Notes under the pieces: generated by a model
Told to the model about the DNA's origin: nothing
Databases searched by the model: none
The model's input: the letters and a program-made list of their open reading frames with translations, nothing else
Program-made: the position numbers and the translations under genes
Shown here: positions 1 through 9,169 of the stretch, one piece after another
Layout: each line of letters starts with the position of its first letter
Numbering within the stretch: position 1 is the first letter of the stretch
Assembly (NCBI GenBank): GCA_023382975.1
Contig: JAHDXO010000005.1
Coordinates: forward strand, 170,886 to 234,885
Length of the DNA: 64,000 nucleotides
Origin: Pirellulaceae bacterium
GTDB lineage: Bacteria; Planctomycetota; Planctomycetia; Pirellulales; Pirellulaceae
Direction of reading: 5' to 3'

Positions 1-1
1 T

Positions 2-1366
2 CCCGTTCTGTTCGCGTTGGCGGGTGTCCTGCTGGCAAGTGATCGTTCCGAAGTCCGCGCCGAAGCTTACCGGGTGGTGGATCAGATCGACATCGATACG
101 GTGCCGTCGTGGTTTCCTGTCGGATTCTGTTTGTTGACGCACGGCGACCAGCAGTATGTCGCCTACTACAATGCGCAGCATCAATTGATCGTCGCTCGCC
201 GCGCTTTGAATCAGCGGAACTGGGACAAGGCCGAACTGCCGACCAAAGTGGGCTGGGACAGCCACAACTACGTCACGATGGCCATGGATTCCGCGGGTGA
301 TCTGCATCTGGCGGGCAACATGCACGTCGTGCCCTTGATCTACTTCCGTGCGAAGGCACCGGGCAACCATGACCCGGAAGAAGTCCCGTTTTCGGACCGG
401 TTCGAGCGGCTGTCGATGACGGGCGAGGACGAACAGCGATGCACCTATCCTCGGTTCCTGTTCGATGCCGACGGTCGGCTCCTGTTCATGTACCGAAACG
501 GCAGCAGCGGCAACGGGCGGCGATTTGTCAATTCGTACGACGCGCGGTCGAAGACGTGGACACGCTTCCTGGACACGCCGATGTTCGACGGCGAAAACGA
601 GCGCAATGCGTATCCGCAGGGTCCGAACCGGGGACCGGACGGTTTCTTCCACATGGTTTGGGTCTGGCGGGACACGCCCGATTGTGCCACCAACCATCAT
701 CTGAGCTATGCTCGCAGCCGCGATCTGAAGCACTGGGAGAACGCCGCGGGACAAGCGGTCCCACTGCCGTTCCGACTGGCGCAACGCGAGGTCTTTGTCG
801 ACCCGGTCCCGCCGGGCGGTGGGATCATCAATGGTTGCGAACGACTGACGTTCGACGCTGCCAACCGCCCCGTCATCGCGTACCACAAGAGCGACGCTAA
901 CGGCCACATGCAGATCTACGTGGCGCGTTTCGATGAGGATCGCTGGCAAGTCCGCGCGGTGACCGATTGGGACAAGCCGATTTCGTTCGGGGGAGGCGGT
1001 GCGATGCCATTCATCGGCATCCGTCTGTCGGCACTGTCGCTTTGGGAGGGCGAACTGTTCACTCTGGGCTATCGCCACCGCGACTACGGATCGGGACGAA
1101 TCGTGCTGGACCAGAGCACGCTGCAACCGGTCGACCGGAAGTTGGACACGCCCGCGGAATTGCCTCGCGAATTGGGACGCCCGACCATGGACTTTCCCGG
1201 GATCGAGGTGAAAACCGCCTCGGACGTCGGCACGGCACCGGGTGCCGACACCAAGTATTTGCTCCGTTGGGAAACTCTGGAAGCCAACCGCGACCGTCCC
1301 CGGCAACCGCCGCTGCCACCCGCCAGCACGCTGCGTCTGGTCGAGCTGCGCCGCGTCGAGCCGTAG
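2..1366 (+). CDS. BNR repeat-containing secreted protein (5' end outside window)
   Basis: The frame is open to the window edge and the first in-window codons encode a hydrophobic stretch (PVLFALAGVLLA) like a signal-peptide core, so the true start lies upstream and the TTG at 17 is not convincing as a start. About 450 residues are visible. Repeated blade-like segments (SHNYVTMAMDSAGDLHLAGN, YPRFLFDADGRLLFMYRNG, CERLTFDAANRPVIAYHK) fit the BNR_4 family of secreted beta-propeller proteins, common in planctomycetes and often placed near polysaccharide-degrading genes. The exact substrate cannot be told. The stop lies 1 bp from the stop of the convergent decarboxylase gene, so the two may share a transcription end region. 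Confidence 0.8.
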   Translation, partial: PVLFALAGVLLASDRSEVRAEAYRVVDQIDIDTVPSWFPVGFCLLTHGDQQYVAYYNAQHQLIVARRALNQRNWDKAELPTKVGWDSHNYVTMAMDSAGDLHLAGNMHVVPLIYFRAKAPGNHDPEEVPFSDRFERLSMTGEDEQRCTYPRFLFDADGRLLFMYRNGSSGNGRRFVNSYDARSKTWTRFLDTPMFDGENERNAYPQGPNRGPDGFFHMVWVWRDTPDCATNHHLSYARSRDLKHWENAAGQAVPLPFRLAQREVFVDPVPPGGGIINGCERLTFDAANRPVIAYHKSDANGHMQIYVARFDEDRWQVRAVTDWDKPISFGGGGAMPFIGIRLSALSLWEGELFTLGYRHRDYGSGRIVLDQSTLQPVDRKLDTPAELPRELGRPTMDFPGIEVKTASDVGTAPGADTKYLLRWETLEANRDRPRQPPLPPASTLRLVELRRVEP

Positions 1367-1367
1367 C

Positions 1368-2513
1368 CTATTCCTGGTTGATATGCACGACTTTGGCGGG
1401 CGGGAAGCCATTGAAGTGGGTCGACGAGGCATGGCTGTACGCTCCGATGTTCTCGCTGTACAGCAATTCGCCCAGTTCCAAGTCTTCCGGTAGTTCCTCG
1501 GCCAACGAGACCGTATCCAAGGCATCGCAAGTCGGTCCGAACACCGAACAGATCTGGGTCGGCCCGCTGCGGAAGGCTTTCAGGTGGTACTGGATGTGGT
1601 CGAAGATCACACCCGAGAACGTATGGTAGACGCCGTCGTTGATGTAGTAGCACAGTTTGCCGTCGCGAACGGACTTGCCGACGATTTCCGACACCGCGGT
1701 CGCGGCCGTGGCCACCAGAAAACGGCCGGGTTCGGCCAGGATCTCCATGTCGGCCGGGAACAGCCGGTTGAACTCCGCATTCAACATCTTGGCCAGACGT
1801 GAGAACGGCTTGACATGCCGGTCGTAGGCCACCGGGAACCCGCCGCCAATGTCCAGGATCTTGGTTTCGTGGTAGCCGCGATCCCAGGCCTCGCGGAAGA
1901 TGTTCGCCATCAACTGCAACGCCTGGATGTAGTTGGTGAAGTTCGTACACTGGCTGCCAACATGGAAGCTCAAGCCCTCGACCGTCAAATCCGCCTCGTA
2001 GGCAGCCGCGATCAAGTCCACGGCCTCGCCCGCCGGCGCACCGAACTTCGAAGACAGCTCGACTACGGACCCCGTATTGGGCACCTGCACCCGCAGCACC
2101 AAGCCCGCTTGCGGCGCGTGACGTTTGATCTTGTGGATCTCCTCCAGGTTGTCGTACGTGACCAGCGGCTTGTAAGGGTTCAACTGCTCCAGGGCCGTCG
2201 GCGTCTTGATCGGATTGGCGTAGATGATCTTGTCCCAAATGAAATCCTGGCGCGCCTTGGCGGGCAGATCCTTGATGTTCTCGTGGACTAGCATGAACTC
2301 CGGGATGCTGGCCACATCGAAACTGCCGCCCTCCTGATAGATCGTGCGGATGATCGCCGGATCGGCATTGGCCTTGACCGCGTAGTAGGCCTGCACTCGC
2401 GGCAGATGCCGCTTGAACAGCCGGTAGTTCCTCCGCAATTCCGCATGATCGACGACGAACAGGGGCGTCCCGTGTTCCTGAGCCAATCGCTTCAACAGTT
2501 TCTGCGCTACCAT
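1368..2513 (-). CDS. Type III PLP-dependent ornithine decarboxylase-like enzyme
   Basis: 381 residues of the alanine-racemase-fold (group IV) decarboxylase family. Visible are the PLP lysine K47 in YAVKAN, H184 in FHVGSQ, the phosphate-binding glycines GGGFP (223-227), EPGR (261-264), the C329-D330 pair in GPTCDALD, and a C-terminal YS-(x)5-YSHAS segment. These are the hallmarks of eukaryotic-type ornithine decarboxylases; related enzymes act on lysine, diaminopimelate or carboxynorspermidine. It is the second gene of an operon with homospermidine synthase, 12 bp downstream of it. Its AAGGAG site overlaps the upstream stop codon. The pairing favours ornithine to putrescine as the reaction, feeding homospermidine synthesis in the cytoplasm. 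Substrate specificity is inferred from context. Confidence 0.88.
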   Translation of the reverse strand: MVAQKLLKRLAQEHGTPLFVVDHAELRRNYRLFKRHLPRVQAYYAVKANADPAIIRTIYQEGGSFDVASIPEFMLVHENIKDLPAKARQDFIWDKIIYANPIKTPTALEQLNPYKPLVTYDNLEEIHKIKRHAPQAGLVLRVQVPNTGSVVELSSKFGAPAGEAVDLIAAAYEADLTVEGLSFHVGSQCTNFTNYIQALQLMANIFREAWDRGYHETKILDIGGGFPVAYDRHVKPFSRLAKMLNAEFNRLFPADMEILAEPGRFLVATAATAVSEIVGKSVRDGKLCYYINDGVYHTFSGVIFDHIQYHLKAFRSGPTQICSVFGPTCDALDTVSLAEELPEDLELGELLYSENIGAYSHASSTHFNGFPPAKVVHINQE

Positions 2514-2525
2514 CGTGGTGGCTCC

Positions 2526-3983
2526 TTAATCGCGGTCCCAAACCAGGAAGTTCTTGAACTGCCACGGATCGTCCAGATCCAGTTGCGGGCGGCCGTACGG
2601 GCCGAAGTAGTCGCGCTGGTGCTTCAGCGGCGTCCAGTCCGACGGGATCGAGACGAACTCGCCCAGATACGGTTTGGAGATGTCCAGGATATAGTCGTGC
2701 GGCAGATCATCGGGAACCAGCAAGCCGCGCTCGGGGTTCTCGACCATCCACATCGCCGCGGCAACGACCGAGATGGCGACTTGCATCGTGGTGGCGTTCT
2801 GATGCGGCACCAACCGCCGGGATTCCTCGATGGTCAGAATGCTGCCTGTCCACCAACTGTTGTAGGCGTGGCCCATCAACAAGGCGCCCAGGATATCGGC
2901 GCCGCTGGTGATCTCGTCGCCCATGATCCGCACCTTGGGCTGAAGTTGATAGTCGTAGCCGCGCAATTCGTTCAAGGAGACGATCGCCGCGTCACAAGGG
3001 CAATAGGCGTAATGCACCGTCGGCCGGTACAACGCCCGGTCGCCTTCCCAAACGGTCAGCTTGTCGGAAATGGTAAAGGCTTCTCCGTGCCGGACCACCA
3101 TGCCGCGGATGGAATAGTGCGGTACCCACGAGCGGACCCAGGTGTTCAGGCCCATGCGGGCCAGGCAGATCTGGTTTCGCGGGCCTTCCGCGTGCTCGCA
3201 AGCCAGCGGTGGCAATTCCTTCTCGTGCGTGCCCCACCCCATTTCCGCCGTCGTCGTGCCCTCCTCGCGGAACCCTTCCACACTCCACGTATTCACGAAT
3301 TCGTCGACCTGCTTGGGGACGTCGGAGATCTGCGTGTCCCGTTCGCTGCAGTGGATGACCTTCACCCCCAACTTCATCGCCAGAACGTTGAAGGCGCGAT
3401 CCTTCGCCGCCTGCCGGACCACGTCGCCGGCTTCGCCGGCCAACCGGCCATCGCTCTCGAGTTGGGCCGCGATATCGAGCAAGGCCTGCTTGGTGAAATG
3501 GGAAATCAGGCCGGGATTGGCTCCGTGCTCCACGATCGCGGTCGGACCGGATCGGTCCCAATCCGCAACCATCCGTCGCAAGTTCATGTGCCGCCAGTAC
3601 AGCGTCCGCTCGGTCGGATGCTTGTCCTCGCCGCCCGCATAGGGATCCCAGACTTCGACCGATGTATTGATGTACAGAACGCCATGGTCGTGGCACCACT
3701 GGACGATCTCGCAGCAGTCGATATTCCAGGCGAGGTCGATCAGCAAATCGCCGGGCGAGAGGTACTGCCCCAGCAACTCGCCGAGGTTTTCCGGCGTTAC
3801 CTGATCGCGGACCCAGTTCACTCCACGCTCCGTCCAAGGTTGCATCGCGGCGCTCTTGTCTTCAAAGTCCATGACCGTGATGTTCTGCAGCGGAACCCGA
3901 AAGTGTTTGACGAGAATCGGCAAGGTACACTGGGCGACCGAGCCGAAGCCAACGAACAAAATCCGGCGGGTGAATTCGATCAT
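2526..3983 (-). CDS. hss: Homospermidine synthase
   Basis: 485 residues from the ATG at 3983, which has a GGAG site 7 nt upstream. The frame extends further upstream but that part looks non-coding. The N-terminus ILFVGFGSVAQCTLPIL is the NAD-binding Rossmann motif, and AWNIDCCEIVQWCHDHGVLY, NTSVE and EHGANPGLISHF are characteristic of bacterial homospermidine synthases of the saccharopine-dehydrogenase-like fold. Known members use NAD+ to combine two putrescine (or spermidine plus putrescine) into sym-homospermidine with release of ammonia (or diaminopropane). It is the first gene of the operon with the decarboxylase, so ornithine to putrescine to homospermidine is encoded as one unit. Confidence 0.9.
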   Translation of the reverse strand: MIEFTRRILFVGFGSVAQCTLPILVKHFRVPLQNITVMDFEDKSAAMQPWTERGVNWVRDQVTPENLGELLGQYLSPGDLLIDLAWNIDCCEIVQWCHDHGVLYINTSVEVWDPYAGGEDKHPTERTLYWRHMNLRRMVADWDRSGPTAIVEHGANPGLISHFTKQALLDIAAQLESDGRLAGEAGDVVRQAAKDRAFNVLAMKLGVKVIHCSERDTQISDVPKQVDEFVNTWSVEGFREEGTTTAEMGWGTHEKELPPLACEHAEGPRNQICLARMGLNTWVRSWVPHYSIRGMVVRHGEAFTISDKLTVWEGDRALYRPTVHYAYCPCDAAIVSLNELRGYDYQLQPKVRIMGDEITSGADILGALLMGHAYNSWWTGSILTIEESRRLVPHQNATTMQVAISVVAAAMWMVENPERGLLVPDDLPHDYILDISKPYLGEFVSIPSDWTPLKHQRDYFGPYGRPQLDLDDPWQFKNFLVWDRD

Positions 3984-4282
3984 CTCTACTCCATGCTTGA
4001 AATCCGGGCCGGCCGCCGAGACGGCCAGCGAAAGAGGGCGAACCAAGATTTGCCGGATTCTATGTTTCCAGGCCACTTCCATCAACCCGCCGCGCCCCGC
4101 GCCGCGTCACCATGTCCAAGGCCGATTGGTTCCGCCCCTTTGAGCGGTTCGACAAAACGAACTCGCGGTTCGCTTCGTCTTACTCAACAAGAGGATCATC
4201 GCGTATTCCGAATCGCCCGCCGGGTGTAAACTGCGGGTTGGTTCTATTGACCGTCAAACCGATTCAGAGGGAGAGTGGAGCC

Positions 4283-6673
4283 ATGAACCGAACTTTGAAG
4301 ATGTCGCTTGCCAGCATCGCGTATCTGCTGGTGCTGCTGGGAAGTGCCGCGAGTTGGGGGCAAGGTGTGTTGATCATCGTCGATCCGAGCGAGCCCACGC
4401 CGCTCCCGCGTCCCATCATCTGGCCGCCTCGTCCGCCGCACCCCGTCCCGCCCGGGCCTCGCCCGATTCCCGAGCCGCCGGCCAGCTACAAGATCAAGGA
4501 ACTGGCGGTCCAGGCAAGATTGGTGGACCAGGTGGCCCGAGTCCAGGTGTCGCAGAACTTCGTCAACACGGGCAGCCGCCAGATGGAAGTGTCGTTCGTC
4601 TTTCCGCTGCCCTACGACGGAGCGATCGACCGCCTGACGTTCATGGTCGACGGCAAGGAGTACGAAGCCAAGCTGCTGTCGGCCAGCGAGGCGCGTTCCA
4701 TCTACGAAGGCTACGTGCGCCGCAACCAGGATCCGGCCCTGCTCGAGTGGATCGGGACGGGCATGTTCAAAACAAGCGTGTTTCCCGTACCTCCCGGAGC
4801 GGAGCGCAAGGTGACGCTTCAGTACAACCAACTGCTGCGCAAAGACCGCCACATCACCGATTTCCTGTTCCCGCTGTCGACCGCGAAGTACACCTCGCAG
4901 CCGATCGAATCCGTGCTGATCCGGGCCACGATCGAAACGGGCGAAGAACTGAAGAGCGTCTACAGCCCGACGCACGAGGTCGAGATCACTCGGTCCGGCG
5001 AACACAATGCGACGGTCAAGTACGAAGCGAAGAACCAAATTCCAACGACCGATTTCCGCTTGTTCTTCGACACCGCCGAAGGCTCGTTGGGCGCCAGCGT
5101 GTTGAGCTACCGGCCGGACGCGAAGGAAGACGGCTATTTCCTGCTGCTGGCCAGCCCGCAGATCAAGGCGAAGGACAGCGAGCGGACTGCGAAAACTGTG
5201 ATCTTCGTTGTCGATCGTTCGGGCAGCATGAGCGGCAAGAAGATGGAACAGGCCCGGGACGCGCTGAAGTTCGTCCTGAACAACCTCCGCGAGAAAGACA
5301 CGTTCAACATCGTGGCCTACGACAGCTCGGTCGAGGCGTTCCGGCCCGAATTGCAGCGGTTTGACGACAAGACACGGCAGGCGGCGTTAGGATTTGCCGA
5401 GGGCCTGTACGCGGGCGGCGGCACCAACATCGACGGAGCCCTGACCACCGCCTTGAACATGATTCAGGACAGTTCGCGACCGAGCTACGTCATCTTCCTG
5501 ACCGATGGTCTGCCGACGGTCGGCGAAACCAACGAAGCCAAAATCGTCGATGCCGCGCGACAGAACAACAAGCATCACACGCGATTGATCAGCATGGGCG
5601 TCGGCTACGATGTCAACAGCCGGTTGCTCGACCGGATCTCGCGCGTCAACTTCGGCCAAACCGAGTTCGTGCGGCCGGACGAAGACATCGAACGAGTCGT
5701 CGGCCGCCTGTACAGCCGGATCAGCGAACCCGTGATGACCGACGTCGTCATCGGATTCGATCTGGAAGGACTTCGTGCCGAGGACGGTTCGGCCGTGAAT
5801 CGAACGTATCCGCGCGAGGTTCACGACCTGTTCGCGGGCGAACAGTTGGTGATCGTGGGCCGCTACCGCAAGCCCGGCGACGCCAAGGTGACCATCACCG
5901 GCAAGGTGGGCACGGCCGAGCGGAAGCTGGACTTTCCCGGGAAATTGGTCGAACAGAGCAATGACGAATCCTACGCCTTTGTCGAGAAGCTCTGGGCGAT
6001 GCGGCGGATCGGCGAGATCATCGACGAGCTGGACCTGAAGGGCAAGAACGACGAATTGGTCAAGGAGTTGGTGACCCTGTCGACCAAGCACGGCATCCTC
6101 ACGCCGTACACGTCGTTCCTGGCCGACGAAAACGCCAAGCCGGGCGAATTGGCCAGCATCGACGCCCGCGCCCGCCGCGCCGATCTTGCCGTCGACCGGC
6201 TGAGCGAGTCGTCGGGCCGCGCCGGGTTCGCGCAACGCGCCGAAAAACGCATGTTCCAGGAAGCGACCCGGGCGCCGATGTCCTCCGGATTCGGCGGCGG
6301 CAGCGGCGCGATGCCGGCGGCCGACAATGCGATAACGGGCCGAGCGATGGGCGCCGCTCCGGCGACGGCTCCGGCAGGTCCGGGCGTCACGTTCCGCGAC
6401 ATCGAAACCGACCGGGAAGTTGAAGTCCAGTCGGTGCAAATCGTGGGCAACGAAACCCTGTACAAACGCGGCAAGCAATGGGTCGCGGCCAACGCCCAGG
6501 ACGTGGATCTCCAGCGCGACCAGGACAAGATCAAGACCGTCGAGCGGTTCTCGGACGAATACTTCCGGCTGACCGCCGCGAACACACCGTCGGAGAACGC
6601 CGTTCTCGCCCGGCAACAGGCGGGCGAAGAACTGCTCATTCGGCTGCGGAACCAAGTGTATCTGATCCGCTGA
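4283..6673 (+). CDS. VIT domain and von Willebrand factor A domain secreted protein
   Basis: 796 residues from the ATG at 4283, preceded by a purine-rich GGGAGAGTGGAG; an open frame upstream to 4112 lacks coding character. Residues 1-27 form a signal peptide (ASIAYLLVLLGSAASWG), followed by a proline-rich stretch (about 36-66). A VIT domain (about 70-190, with VFPLPYDGAIDRLTFMVDGK) comes next, then a vWA domain (about 305-480) with an intact MIDAS motif D311-x-S313-x-S315 (DRSGSMSG). The architecture is that of inter-alpha-trypsin-inhibitor heavy-chain-like proteins, widespread in planctomycetes and thought to bind partners through divalent metal outside the cytoplasm. The C-terminal third is Gly/Ala/Met-rich (FGGGSGAMPAADN), then ends in a folded-looking segment. 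It is monocistronic, with a terminator just downstream. Confidence 0.9.
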   Translation: MNRTLKMSLASIAYLLVLLGSAASWGQGVLIIVDPSEPTPLPRPIIWPPRPPHPVPPGPRPIPEPPASYKIKELAVQARLVDQVARVQVSQNFVNTGSRQMEVSFVFPLPYDGAIDRLTFMVDGKEYEAKLLSASEARSIYEGYVRRNQDPALLEWIGTGMFKTSVFPVPPGAERKVTLQYNQLLRKDRHITDFLFPLSTAKYTSQPIESVLIRATIETGEELKSVYSPTHEVEITRSGEHNATVKYEAKNQIPTTDFRLFFDTAEGSLGASVLSYRPDAKEDGYFLLLASPQIKAKDSERTAKTVIFVVDRSGSMSGKKMEQARDALKFVLNNLREKDTFNIVAYDSSVEAFRPELQRFDDKTRQAALGFAEGLYAGGGTNIDGALTTALNMIQDSSRPSYVIFLTDGLPTVGETNEAKIVDAARQNNKHHTRLISMGVGYDVNSRLLDRISRVNFGQTEFVRPDEDIERVVGRLYSRISEPVMTDVVIGFDLEGLRAEDGSAVNRTYPREVHDLFAGEQLVIVGRYRKPGDAKVTITGKVGTAERKLDFPGKLVEQSNDESYAFVEKLWAMRRIGEIIDELDLKGKNDELVKELVTLSTKHGILTPYTSFLADENAKPGELASIDARARRADLAVDRLSESSGRAGFAQRAEKRMFQEATRAPMSSGFGGGSGAMPAADNAITGRAMGAAPATAPAGPGVTFRDIETDREVEVQSVQIVGNETLYKRGKQWVAANAQDVDLQRDQDKIKTVERFSDEYFRLTAANTPSENAVLARQQAGEELLIRLRNQVYLIR

Positions 6674-6717
6674 AGCAGACGGACGGATGACACGATCCGC
6701 CCCGCCAGACCAGTCCC

Positions 6718-6763
6718 AAACGCCAGCGAGGAACCTCCAAACGCTTCCTCGCTGGCGTTTTTT
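6718..6763 (+). terminator. Rho-independent terminator after the VIT/vWA gene
   Basis: A 16-bp perfect inverted repeat (arms 6718-6733 and 6745-6760, core CGCCAGCGAGGAA) with an 11-nt loop runs into a T tract at 6758-6763. It lies 45 bp after the stop codon of the VIT/vWA gene, so it is a textbook intrinsic terminator for that transcript. Confidence 0.9.
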
Positions 6764-6791
6764 CTCGCACGCTTTCGCACGCCGACACCCC

Positions 6792-6900
6792 GGATTATTC
6801 ACGGGGGCGCGTTGTAGCACAGGCAGCTTGCCTGTGTTCCCGAAATACAGGCTGGCAGCCTGTACTACGTCCCCACGGAGCACTTCGTGGATAATCTGTG
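6792..6900. repeat. Nested inverted-repeat element (REP-like)
   Basis: The outer arms GATTATTCACG (from about 6793) and CGTGGATAATC (ending about 6897) are inverted copies. Inside are two smaller palindromes, ACAGGCAGCTTGCCTGT (about 6819-6835) and ACAGGCTGGCAGCCTGT (about 6847-6863), flanked by TGTAGC and TACTACG. The latter pair match a type of short intergenic repeat I associate with planctomycete genomes. The element fills the gap between the terminator and the convergent M50-HlyD gene. No coding potential is evident. Confidence 0.65.
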
Positions 6901-6924
6901 GTAAAGGATTCGCGTGGGCAGTTC

Positions 6925-9165
6925 TCACATGCCGAACGAGAACAGAGACCTTGCGGCGCGGTACAGGCGGGTGCCCAGCGGCTGGGGATCGGCCGCGATT
7001 TTCGCGCGGCCGCGAGTGCCGATCGGCAGCGGCCCGTGGTCCGGGTCCAGGGCAACTCGGGCTTGATACGACGTGGCGGCGGGACGCGGGATTCCCTCGC
7101 GATCGAAATGGACCAGCAAGTCGCTCTGTTCGGCCAGTTCCCGCGGCGCGACCTTCAAGTCCAGTCCCGCCAGTTCCACGATGGCGCCCCGCAGGATGCG
7201 GTTCGGGCTGGCATCCACTTGCAGCCTCACTCGCTGACCCGCACGGACAAACTGAATCTGCGACTGATCGACGACCAGCAACGCTTCCAGCTCGGTAGGT
7301 TCGCCGACCAGGCACAGCAGCGTGCCCACATCCAGATGGCTCCCCCGGCTCCCGGCATCCAGCGGCGTGCCGCGGGCCGCGGCCAATTCCCCGGCTTGGT
7401 AGAACGAATCCGGCGGAAGCGGCGGCGGGATCACGGTGCCCGCCACGGGCGAGTGCAGAACCAGACGGTCCGCATCGTGCTTCAATTGCTGCAAGCGACT
7501 TTCCAAGTCCTCCAGGTCAGACATCGCGGCCGGGATCAGCGAGGCCGCCGCTACGTCCTCGCTCTGTCGGGCCCGCAGGTTGTCCAGGTGCAATCGCTGC
7601 AATCTGCGCTGGCCGTCGAGCTCCACGATCTTGCGTTGCAGGTCCAGGTTGACCAGACGCGCCAGTTGCTGCCCCGCGGCGACCGTCTCGCCCGCGGCCA
7701 CGGCCTCTTCCAGCCGGCCCGGTACCGTAACGAACACGCGGCGCGCGTCCAGCGGCTGAATGACGGCCGGCGCGACGATCCGGTACGGCACGGGAATCCA
7801 CATCAGGACGGCGGCTAGTCCCAATGCGGCCAACAACGCGATCCGGACTCGGCCTCGGCGGAGCCTCCGGCGGTTCCCCGGATGTTGGAAGAAACGCAGG
7901 CCCTGGTAGACCGGCGCGCCGACCATCCCGCCGGCGATCACCAAGACAGCCGCCGAGCCCAGCATCTGCACGTCGTTGGCCTTGGCCAACTGGTACACCA
8001 AGTACGACACCGCGGCCACCACCGTCCAGCGATAGCAACTGGATGCCACCGCGAATAGGACCAACAGCGTACGCCGCGACGACGGCAGCGAACGGTCCTC
8101 GGCCGACTCGCGATCCAAGAACCAACGCCTGATTTTGTCCCCCACCAGCGCCCGCGATTGCTGGGCCAGGTTCGGTACGCCTAGCCAATCGGCAAGCACG
8201 TAGTAACCGTCGAAACGCATCAACGGATTGCCGTTGAACAGCAGAGTATTCACCGAACAGATCACCACTAGGTTCAGCAGCAGCGCGTTCAGCAGGCCGG
8301 GCGCGGTGAACCACCAGACGATCAGGCAGGCGGCGGCCAGCACGATTTCGACGATGATCCCGGCGGCCGAGACGGCGATCCGCTGCCAGCGGTTGGGAAA
8401 CAGCCAGGCATCGGAGACGTTGCAGTACAGACATGGTGTGAATACCAGCAACAGGACGCCGATCTCGTGGCATTCACCGCCGAAGTGCCGGCAAGTCAGC
8501 GCGTGTCCCAGTTCGTGCAAGCACTTGGCGCACGCCAGAGCCACCGCGAGCCAAACCAGATTTCCGGCGGACAGGAACGTTGGCAGGTCGGGCAGACGCG
8601 CCAGCAACGATTCGAACTGGACCGCCACGAGCAGCCCGGCCGCCACGCATAGCAGCACGCACGCGGCGAGGAACCAGCCGGAAAACAACCACTCCAGCCG
8701 GCTCGTCAGCCGTTGCAGCCACGGTTCGGGATCGACCGAAGCGATGCGGATTGCCAGCAAGTTGGCAAACCGCTCCCACCGGCTGCGGCGGCGGGCGCGG
8801 AGCTGGCTCTGCCACATCTGGCGGCCTTGCCCCGGCAAGTCGGAAACGACCAAACCCGACTGATACAGACGCGTGACGAAGGCCATGATCTGGGGCGGCT
8901 GCAACACCAGCGGCGCAAACCGTGCGGCAAAGGCCCGCTGGATCTGCCCCAGGCTGGATTGACCGTCCAGCATCTGCCACACGGCCAGTTCCTCGTCGTG
9001 CAACTGAAAATAGCGCAGAGCCACGGGATCCTTCAGCACCCAGCCGCGAGTTCCGCCCCATTGCTGAGGATGGACGGAGACGTCCAGCCTGCGGCGCAGG
9101 GGCAGCGGACGCTCGGTCGCGGAATCGTTGTCTCGGGAAGCAGGCAGCATGAACGGGTATCCCAT
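6925..9165 (-). CDS. M50-type site-2 protease fused to a HlyD-like adaptor domain
   Basis: 746 residues. Residues about 25-110 form a PqqD-like winged segment (YFQLHDEELAVWQMLDGQ). Several membrane segments follow and carry the zinc motif H217-E-L-G-H221 and the third ligand D319 in NPLMRFDGYYVLADW. Both motifs are typical of M50 intramembrane metalloproteases and of the related putative peptide zinc metalloproteases linked to peptide maturation. After further membrane spans comes a barrel-sandwich/coiled-coil HlyD-like region (about 470-730, VVAPAVIQPLD, LHSPVAGTVIPP). It is the last gene of a three-gene minus-strand cluster, starting 4 bp after the stop of the HlyD gene. Role inferred: processing and/or export of an envelope or peptide substrate; no substrate gene was identified nearby. 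Confidence 0.85.
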   Translation of the reverse strand: MGYPFMLPASRDNDSATERPLPLRRRLDVSVHPQQWGGTRGWVLKDPVALRYFQLHDEELAVWQMLDGQSSLGQIQRAFAARFAPLVLQPPQIMAFVTRLYQSGLVVSDLPGQGRQMWQSQLRARRRSRWERFANLLAIRIASVDPEPWLQRLTSRLEWLFSGWFLAACVLLCVAAGLLVAVQFESLLARLPDLPTFLSAGNLVWLAVALACAKCLHELGHALTCRHFGGECHEIGVLLLVFTPCLYCNVSDAWLFPNRWQRIAVSAAGIIVEIVLAAACLIVWWFTAPGLLNALLLNLVVICSVNTLLFNGNPLMRFDGYYVLADWLGVPNLAQQSRALVGDKIRRWFLDRESAEDRSLPSSRRTLLVLFAVASSCYRWTVVAAVSYLVYQLAKANDVQMLGSAAVLVIAGGMVGAPVYQGLRFFQHPGNRRRLRRGRVRIALLAALGLAAVLMWIPVPYRIVAPAVIQPLDARRVFVTVPGRLEEAVAAGETVAAGQQLARLVNLDLQRKIVELDGQRRLQRLHLDNLRARQSEDVAAASLIPAAMSDLEDLESRLQQLKHDADRLVLHSPVAGTVIPPPLPPDSFYQAGELAAARGTPLDAGSRGSHLDVGTLLCLVGEPTELEALLVVDQSQIQFVRAGQRVRLQVDASPNRILRGAIVELAGLDLKVAPRELAEQSDLLVHFDREGIPRPAATSYQARVALDPDHGPLPIGTRGRAKIAADPQPLGTRLYRAARSLFSFGM

Positions 9166-9169
9166 CGCC

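Noticed and set aside
2406..4229. Long plus-strand open frame (607 codons) opposite the homospermidine operon
   Set aside because: It is antisense to two well-supported genes, has no protein family features and reflects the high GC of the third codon position.
5387..7315. Long minus-strand open frame (642 codons)
   Set aside because: It lies antisense to the VIT/vWA gene, runs through its terminator and the repeat element, and shows no domain.
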